Shown here piece after piece: positions 38,103-43,013 of a DNA stretch of 43,013 nucleotides. Under the pieces are notes generated by a model. It did not search any database. It saw only the letters and a program-made list of their open reading frames with translations, and had not been told where the DNA came from. The DNA comes from Megasphaera geminata F0357. Lineage in GTDB: Bacteria; Bacillota; Negativicutes; Veillonellales; Megasphaeraceae. Position numbers and translations under genes: made by a program. Every line of letters starts with the position of its first letter. Positions within the stretch are counted from its first letter, which is position 1. The stretch is taken from NCBI RefSeq assembly GCF_000239275.1, contig NZ_JH417616.1, positions 473 through 43,485 on the forward strand. Reading direction: 5' to 3'.

Positions 38103-39092
38103 TCACCTCAATCGCACAGGAGTATACAGTTCCATATTATCTTCCATCAAAACACGTGAAAAAGACTCCGCCTGAAAAACAATAGATTGTCTGAAAGATT
38201 GTTCTCTGTCCAGATATTTATTCGTCGAACGAAGGCGCTTTTCATAAGCCGTTAAAAAAATAAATCGTCCTTCTCGGTTTAAGTATACTGCTGCTTCTTC
38301 ACGCTCAAAATGCTCAGGCAATAATTGATGATGGTTGACCAGAGACATAGCCAGACTGTCAATAAGCGCGGGACGCCACTCTTCCATTAAGTCGGAAGCT
38401 AATGCCGGGTGGTGCTGCTTTAAGGCATGTAAAAAACCGAAATACGGGTGAAGTCCGACATTTGTTAACGCCGTATACACTTCATAAAATAACAAGGTAT
38501 ATCCGAAGCTAATAATCGCGTTAAACGGATCTAACGGCGGCTGTTTTGTTCGTCCGAAAAACAGAAAGTATTGCGGCACAAGACGACTTAATACCCTAAA
38601 GTAAATCCTCGCTGCCAGCCCTTCATTTCCCATCAAGGTATAGCGGTCAGGAGCTTCAGAGGCTTTTTTCTTTAACCTTGAAAGCTGCTCCGCCGCTTCC
38701 TGTACCTCTTTTGAGCCGACTTCCCTATTATAGCGCCGCAACAATACCTGTTGATTGTGAATCTTCGCCTCTATAATTACTCTTCCCAGTTGCAAAGCCG
38801 TTTCAGTTCCTTGCAACAATACCTGTTTAGCCTGTTTAATCGCATTACAGTGATTTGTAGATTCCAAGCGTCCAAAAAATCGGCCCGTTTTAGATAACCA
38901 AGTAACCGGAATCCCTTTATATAATAAATGCTCCGTAACTGCAGGTGACATATTCACTCTACCGATCAACACAAGGCTTTCCAGCGTCTCCTCCGGAATT
39001 TCAAAAAGGACTTCTGTATTGCGGCTAACTAAGAAGCGTCCTCCCTTTTTTAAAAGTTTTGCACCATCTTCCGTAATATATACATGACTCAC
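38103..39092 (-). CDS. cas1: CRISPR-associated integrase Cas1
   Basis: Integrase that inserts new spacers with Cas2. The 329-residue protein has the usual N-terminal beta domain (VYITEDGAKLLKKGGRFLVSRN) and the helical catalytic domain with Glu in NEGLAARIYFRV, His in GLHPYFGFLHALKQHHPALASDLMEEWRP, and the nearby Asp and Glu. GTG start after AAAGGAGG. First gene of the operon, with a promoter in the AT-rich gap upstream. Confidence 0.95.
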   Translation of the reverse strand: MSHVYITEDGAKLLKKGGRFLVSRNTEVLFEIPEETLESLVLIGRVNMSPAVTEHLLYKGIPVTWLSKTGRFFGRLESTNHCNAIKQAKQVLLQGTETALQLGRVIIEAKIHNQQVLLRRYNREVGSKEVQEAAEQLSRLKKKASEAPDRYTLMGNEGLAARIYFRVLSRLVPQYFLFFGRTKQPPLDPFNAIISFGYTLLFYEVYTALTNVGLHPYFGFLHALKQHHPALASDLMEEWRPALIDSLAMSLVNHHQLLPEHFEREEAAVYLNREGRFIFLTAYEKRLRSTNKYLDREQSFRQSIVFQAESFSRVLMEDNMELYTPVRLR

Positions 39093-39172
39093 AACAACTC
39101 CTCCTTTATATATTTAACAGGATGAATGGTATTTTTTGTGTGTTCGATGTCATATATAACGATTTTATAGAT

Positions 39173-39181
39173 ATTATAGCA
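39173..39181 (-). promoter_or_regulatory. Extended -10 promoter for the cas operon
   Basis: Minus strand TGCTATAAT (TG, one base, perfect TATAAT), about 80 bases before cas1. No good -35 is visible. The 291-base gap (39093-39383) is AT-rich and holds no repeat array, only this and the hairpin below. Confidence 0.5.
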
Positions 39182-39232
39182 CTTAATCATAATAAGAAAA
39201 ACATTAATACATAAATTAGTTGCGAAAATATA

Positions 39233-39274
39233 TCAAAAGGACCTTCTCAGATATATTCGGGAAGGCCCTTTTAA
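39233..39274 (-). terminator. Terminator after the ABC exporter pair
   Basis: AAAAGG-A-CCTTC and GAAGG-C-CCTTTT form an 11-bp stem with one mismatch around a 14-base loop, with a short T run on both strands. It lies 110 bases past the exporter stop and isolates it from the cas operon. Confidence 0.6.
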
Positions 39275-39383
39275 CAAAGGATTCACTTACACAGATTACA
39301 AGAAACTATATTTTATAAAGTATTTGTTTTCTAACAATGAGCCACATATTTAAACCATTCAGAGTACCGGAACATTATGATAT

Positions 39384-41128
39384 TTACACTGATGAAGTAA
39401 TTTTCCAGCCGACCGCTCGTTTGCGCGCCGCAATAAAATCCGCATAAATACCTGTTTCACAAAGCAGTTCTTCGTGTGTCCCGCACTGGACGATTTCTCC
39501 GTCCGCCACAACAAGAATTCGGGCGGCGTTTCGAACGGTGTTTAAGCGATGCGCGATCATGATAACGGTCTTGTCCTTCGTCAGCGCTTCCATTGCCTGC
39601 TGCAAGCGATCCTCGTTTTCAGGATCGACATTTGCCGTCGCTTCGTCGAAGATGATGATCGGCACATCTTTAAGGATGGCACGGGCAATCGAAATACGCT
39701 GTTTTTCTCCACCCGAGAGGGTTGCACCGCCTTCGCCGACAACCGTATTGTAACCGTCCGGCAGCTGCATGATGAAGTCATGGCAGGCAGCTTTCCGCGC
39801 GCCGCTTCAATTACTTCCGCATGCGAAGCCGTCGGACGGCCGAAACGTATATTGTTCTCAATTGTATCCCTGAAAAGATAGACGCGTTGGAAGACAATGC
39901 TGATCATACTCATCAGTGATGCAAGGGTATACTCCCTGATATCCCGCCCGCCGATGGAGATCGTACCGGCATCAACATCCCAAAAACGTGCAATCAGATG
40001 GCACATGGTGGTCTTTCCGGACCCGCTCGGGCCGACGATTGCAGTCAGGCTGCGCTGCGGGATCCGTACGGAGATATCACGCAGAACATGGTTGGTACCG
40101 TAAGAGAATGTCACATGATCAAATACAATGTCATGATTTGCGGGAGAAATATCCTGCCCGTCTTCATCAAGCTGCGGTACCGCATCTATTTCATTCGCCT
40201 CGTCGATGGAAGCGCAGACCACGCGCAGCAGTGCGAGTGCACTTCCCGCAGATTCCAGCTGCGTATAAGCGATAAAGGAGAACACAATGCACATGAGCGT
40301 ATCCGGTAGTATCATCGTCCCGTTCAGATAAGCATATAAGGACGCGGCAATAATAAGGATGCTGAACAGGCGCAGTGTCACTTCCTGCGCGATGACATAT
40401 GGCGTAAAGAGCCGCTCCATGGCAAGATTGGCCCGCTCACTCTCGGCCAGTGCCGCATACATCCGCCCGTCACTCCTGCCGGTGAGATGGAACGCCTTGA
40501 TAACCGGCATCCCCTGCAGCTGTTCGAGTACGGCTGCGACGAGGTCAGCCTGTGCACGCTGACGTTCGGGCGAAAGCCGACGGGATTTTTGCTCCATAAC
40601 GGTTGTAATGAACAGATAGACCGCGATGCCTGCCATAAAGATCATACCGATATGCCACTCAAAGATGAGCAGCATCGGTATAAGGATAAGTGTGTTCAAA
40701 AATCCGGTCAATGTCAGGACAAGCACCATGGACGCCGTAGCTTCCACATCACCGAGCACGGTTGTCGCAATCCCCGTAATGCGGCCGAGGCTCGTATCGT
40801 TAAGATACCCCATAGGTACGTGTTTCAGGCGATCGCCGATGGCAATGCGCTTATTTGCCGCCATAAAGTAGCCCGCGTGTACACGCTGTAATTGCGAAAC
40901 ATATTCGACGACAGCTCTGCCTGCAATACTGACCGCAAGAATAATGAGTACCTGTTCCGCAACCTCAAGCCCGTCCGTATTTTCAACCAGTCCTTTGAGG
41001 ACGACATAGATGGCCGCTATTTGCAGGGCATGAAATACGGCATAGAGAACACCGAGAAGAACGGATCGATTGAGATTCTTCCTCTCCGTCCCGGCAAATG
41101 CCCATATATTACGCAAGGCGTCAATCAT
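39384..41128 (-). CDS. ABC transporter, fused permease and ATPase (frameshifted)
   Basis: One half of a heterodimeric exporter-type ABC transporter with six membrane segments (about residues 20-300) and a C-terminal ATPase. Walker A is VGPSGSGKTT, the signature LSGGEKQR, Walker B IIIFDEATANVD, and the H-loop IAHRLNT. A one-base deletion near 39795-39803 ends the sense after VIEAARGK; the next frame resumes with AACHDFIMQLPDGYNTVV. Corrected length about 581 residues. Its ATG overlaps the stop of the upstream partner (ATGA). The substrate is unknown; similar pairs carry lipids, peptides, drugs or, in Yersinia and mycobacteria, siderophores. Confidence 0.9.
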
Positions 41129-42870
41129 GTCGTTTCACCGTCCTTTACACCGATGTGCGCCCGCCACATGGCGAGGTAATCCGCATTCCCGGCAAGAAGC
41201 TGCGCATGCGTGCCGCATGCTGCGACCGTACCGCCCTTGAGGAGAAAAATATTGTCCGCGTCAACAATCGTCGAGAGCCGGTGTGCAATGACAATCACGG
41301 TCTTTCCTTCGGTCAGCCGCGAAACGGCACGTTGAATAACGGCCTCGTTTTCCGGGTCGATATAGGCCGTTGCCTCGTCAAGAACAACGATAGGCGCATC
41401 TTTCAACATGGCACGCGCGATGGCGATACGTTGGCGCTCGCCGCCCGAGAGACGGCTTCCGCCGCTGCTGACAACCGTATCGTAGCCGCCTTGAAGGCGA
41501 CGGATAAAATCGTCGCAGCCTGCCTGTTTCGCAACACGCTCGACTTCCTCGTCGGAGACACCCGGCTTACCGAGCCGGATATTTTCACGGACAGTCTCAT
41601 CGAAAAGATAAGTATCCTGTGCAACAAAAGAAACCATATCATAAAGCTGAGAAAGAGGGATATCTTTCACATCATGTCCGCCGATGCGGATCGTACCGTT
41701 CCGAACATCCCAGTATCCGGCAATCAGGCGTGCGAGTGTGGACTTCCCGCTGCCGCTCTCCCCGACAAAGGCATTCAACGTACCCGCGCGGATTTTCAGA
41801 TTTACATCGGTCAATACGTCGATCTTCCCGTCGTAAGCAAAGGATACATTTTCCACACTGATAACCGTCGTGTGAACAGGTACCGGTTCGGCTGCATGCT
41901 GTTGCTCCTCGGCGCATAAAAAAGCGGCCACGGCACCGACAGTCGTGCCCACCTTTGCCAGAGAGTCAACGAAAGTGAGCGAATTAAGCAACGGGCCAGC
42001 GATCCCGAGGGAGAGGATAATTGCCTGAATGAATACGTCCATAGATAAACTGCCGTTCCGATAGAGTATCCATCCTACGGGCAAAATCGTGATGAGCGTT
42101 GTAGGCGCAATTACCTTGGAGATGGACATCGGCAGCTGGCAATGCAGCATCCAATGATAATAGTAAGATGCATTTGCAAGTACCTTCGCCGCAAATTTTT
42201 CATAAGACCTTACGCCCTGATTAAACGTCTTGATGACCTCAATGCCGCCGTTATATTCGACAATGGCGGCATTCATTTCATCGGTTGCCGCTACAGCGCC
42301 CGCATATTTTTCCTCATAATCCCGCATAACAAACGCCATAAAAAACAGGCCGACAGGAATGGAAACAAGCGCAAGCAGAGCCATACGCCAATCGAGGAGG
42401 AACAGATAAATAAAGATACACAACGGTCCGAGCGTATTGGCCGTCATTTCCGGCCACAGATGTGCAATCGTATGTTCCATACCTTCAACCTGATCAACGA
42501 TCGTATACTTCATGGTGCCGCTTGGCGTATCAATGACAACACCGAGCGGCAGCTTCGGCAGTTTCTCGAACACTTGTGTACGGATACTGCGCAGTACGGC
42601 AAATGCCGCACGGTGGGACACGGCAAGCGCCGATGCATAGAAAAGACTGCGCAGCGTATAGCCTGCAAATGCCGCGAAACACATGAAAATATAAAAGCGC
42701 GGCCCCGCCGCTGTGCGGGAAAGCAGGGTCGTGACAAGCTTTGCCACGACGAAGTAGGGAAGCATACCCGCGAGTACACCGAGCGCCGCAAGCACAATCG
42801 CAAGGCGCAGGCGCCCGTGCTCCGCCTCGGCAAACCGCCACATCCGTCTCATAGGATTTTTTTCCTGCAT
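41125..42870 (-). CDS. ABC transporter, fused permease and ATPase
   Basis: Partner half of the exporter-type transporter. The 581-residue protein has six membrane segments in the first ~310 residues and an ATPase with VGESGSGKSTLARL, LSGGERQRIAIARAM, IVVLDEATAYIDPENE and IAHRLST. All catalytic motifs look intact. GGGG precedes the ATG. No substrate-specific feature is seen. It is the first gene of the pair. Confidence 0.93.
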   Translation of the reverse strand: MQEKNPMRRMWRFAEAEHGRLRLAIVLAALGVLAGMLPYFVVAKLVTTLLSRTAAGPRFYIFMCFAAFAGYTLRSLFYASALAVSHRAAFAVLRSIRTQVFEKLPKLPLGVVIDTPSGTMKYTIVDQVEGMEHTIAHLWPEMTANTLGPLCIFIYLFLLDWRMALLALVSIPVGLFFMAFVMRDYEEKYAGAVAATDEMNAAIVEYNGGIEVIKTFNQGVRSYEKFAAKVLANASYYYHWMLHCQLPMSISKVIAPTTLITILPVGWILYRNGSLSMDVFIQAIILSLGIAGPLLNSLTFVDSLAKVGTTVGAVAAFLCAEEQQHAAEPVPVHTTVISVENVSFAYDGKIDVLTDVNLKIRAGTLNAFVGESGSGKSTLARLIAGYWDVRNGTIRIGGHDVKDIPLSQLYDMVSFVAQDTYLFDETVRENIRLGKPGVSDEEVERVAKQAGCDDFIRRLQGGYDTVVSSGGSRLSGGERQRIAIARAMLKDAPIVVLDEATAYIDPENEAVIQRAVSRLTEGKTVIVIAHRLSTIVDADNIFLLKGGTVAACGTHAQLLAGNADYLAMWRAHIGVKDGETT

Positions 42871-42930
42871 AGAATCCCCTTCTTTCGGATAACAAAGCTG
42901 CCGGAAATGAAAAAAAATTAGGTGAATAAT

Positions 42931-42959
42931 AAATTAGCCAAGTATATCGAAAAAGACAA
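42931..42959 (-). promoter_or_regulatory. Possible promoter for the ABC pair
   Basis: Minus strand TTGTCT (42959-42954), 17-base spacer, TAATTT (42936-42931). Both boxes are imperfect. Confidence 0.4.
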
Positions 42960-42975
42960 TCGAAAAAATTTTAAG

Positions 42976-43011
42976 GATTCGTCCCCTCTCGGGGTTTAGG
43001 TAATTAATTTA
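42976..43011. CRISPR. Candidate single CRISPR repeat at the right edge
   Basis: About 36 bases containing GATTCGTCCCCTCTCGGGG followed by TTTAGGTAATTAATTTA. Read on the minus strand it contains ACCCCGAGAGGGGACGAATC, with a CCCC/GGGG stem and an ACGA-type 3' end like the S. epidermidis type III-A repeat, which ends GGGGACGAGAAC. Only one copy is in the window, so the period cannot be tested. If it is transcribed on the minus strand, this is the trailer end of an array that lies to the right. Confidence 0.45.
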
Positions 43012-43013
43012 AA

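Noticed and set aside
39093-39383. CRISPR array next to cas1
   Set aside because: No unit repeats in this AT-rich gap; only a promoter and a hairpin can be seen.

Overview
The window looks like a chromosome segment of a diderm Firmicute (Negativicutes, probably Megasphaera or a relative). It carries Firmicutes-style housekeeping clusters (an Asp23/nusB/xseAB/ispA/tlyA/nadK/argR/recN run, a trp T-box, FloA/NfeD) next to an outer-membrane TonB-dependent receptor, which needs an outer membrane. No rRNA or tRNA gene was recognised. The genus is an inference from protein resemblance, not from a search.

Layout, left to right, nearly all on the minus strand. 1-4266: a very large TonB-dependent receptor that runs off the left edge and has an extra C-terminal barrel-like domain. 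4541-7305: dapB-asd-dapA for lysine/diaminopimelate synthesis, with its own promoter and terminator. 7407-16322: two Asp23/Gls24 proteins, nusB, a TsaD-like glycoprotease paralogue, xseA, xseB, ispA, tlyA, nadK, mnmM-like methyltransferase, argR and recN, mostly overlapping or a few bases apart. 16373-20778: cobU-cobS-cobC, an RsuA-type pseudouridine synthase, an Xaa-Pro peptidase and efp. 20883-21599: a MoaB/MogA protein and a small coupled gene. 21789-22754 (plus strand): a membrane-anchored DnaQ-like protein without its catalytic residues. 22808-26288: nfeD-floA, a proline-rich small membrane protein and an alpha/beta hydrolase. 26416-28268: trpS under a tryptophan T-box, then a YfbR-type HD nucleotidase. 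28392-29714 (plus strand): a Tat-exported metallophosphoesterase.

29848-39092 is a complete type III-A CRISPR-Cas operon (cas1-cas2-cas10-csm2-csm3-csm4-csm5-cas6-csm6, reading on the minus strand). It is visibly more AT-rich than its neighbours. There is no array inside or directly beside the operon. The last ~36 bases of the window, beyond an ABC exporter pair (39384-42870), resemble one type III CRISPR repeat, so an array may begin at the right edge.

The Csm/Cas10 complex would use Cas6-processed guides, make cyclic oligoadenylate on target RNA, and switch on the Csm6 RNase. Cas1-Cas2 would add spacers.

Nine otherwise intact genes, including the normally essential trpS, each contain one single-base frameshift (two in the phosphoesterase), often in short homopolymers. 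The likeliest explanation is indel error in the assembly rather than real pseudogenes, so these genes are described here as whole genes.
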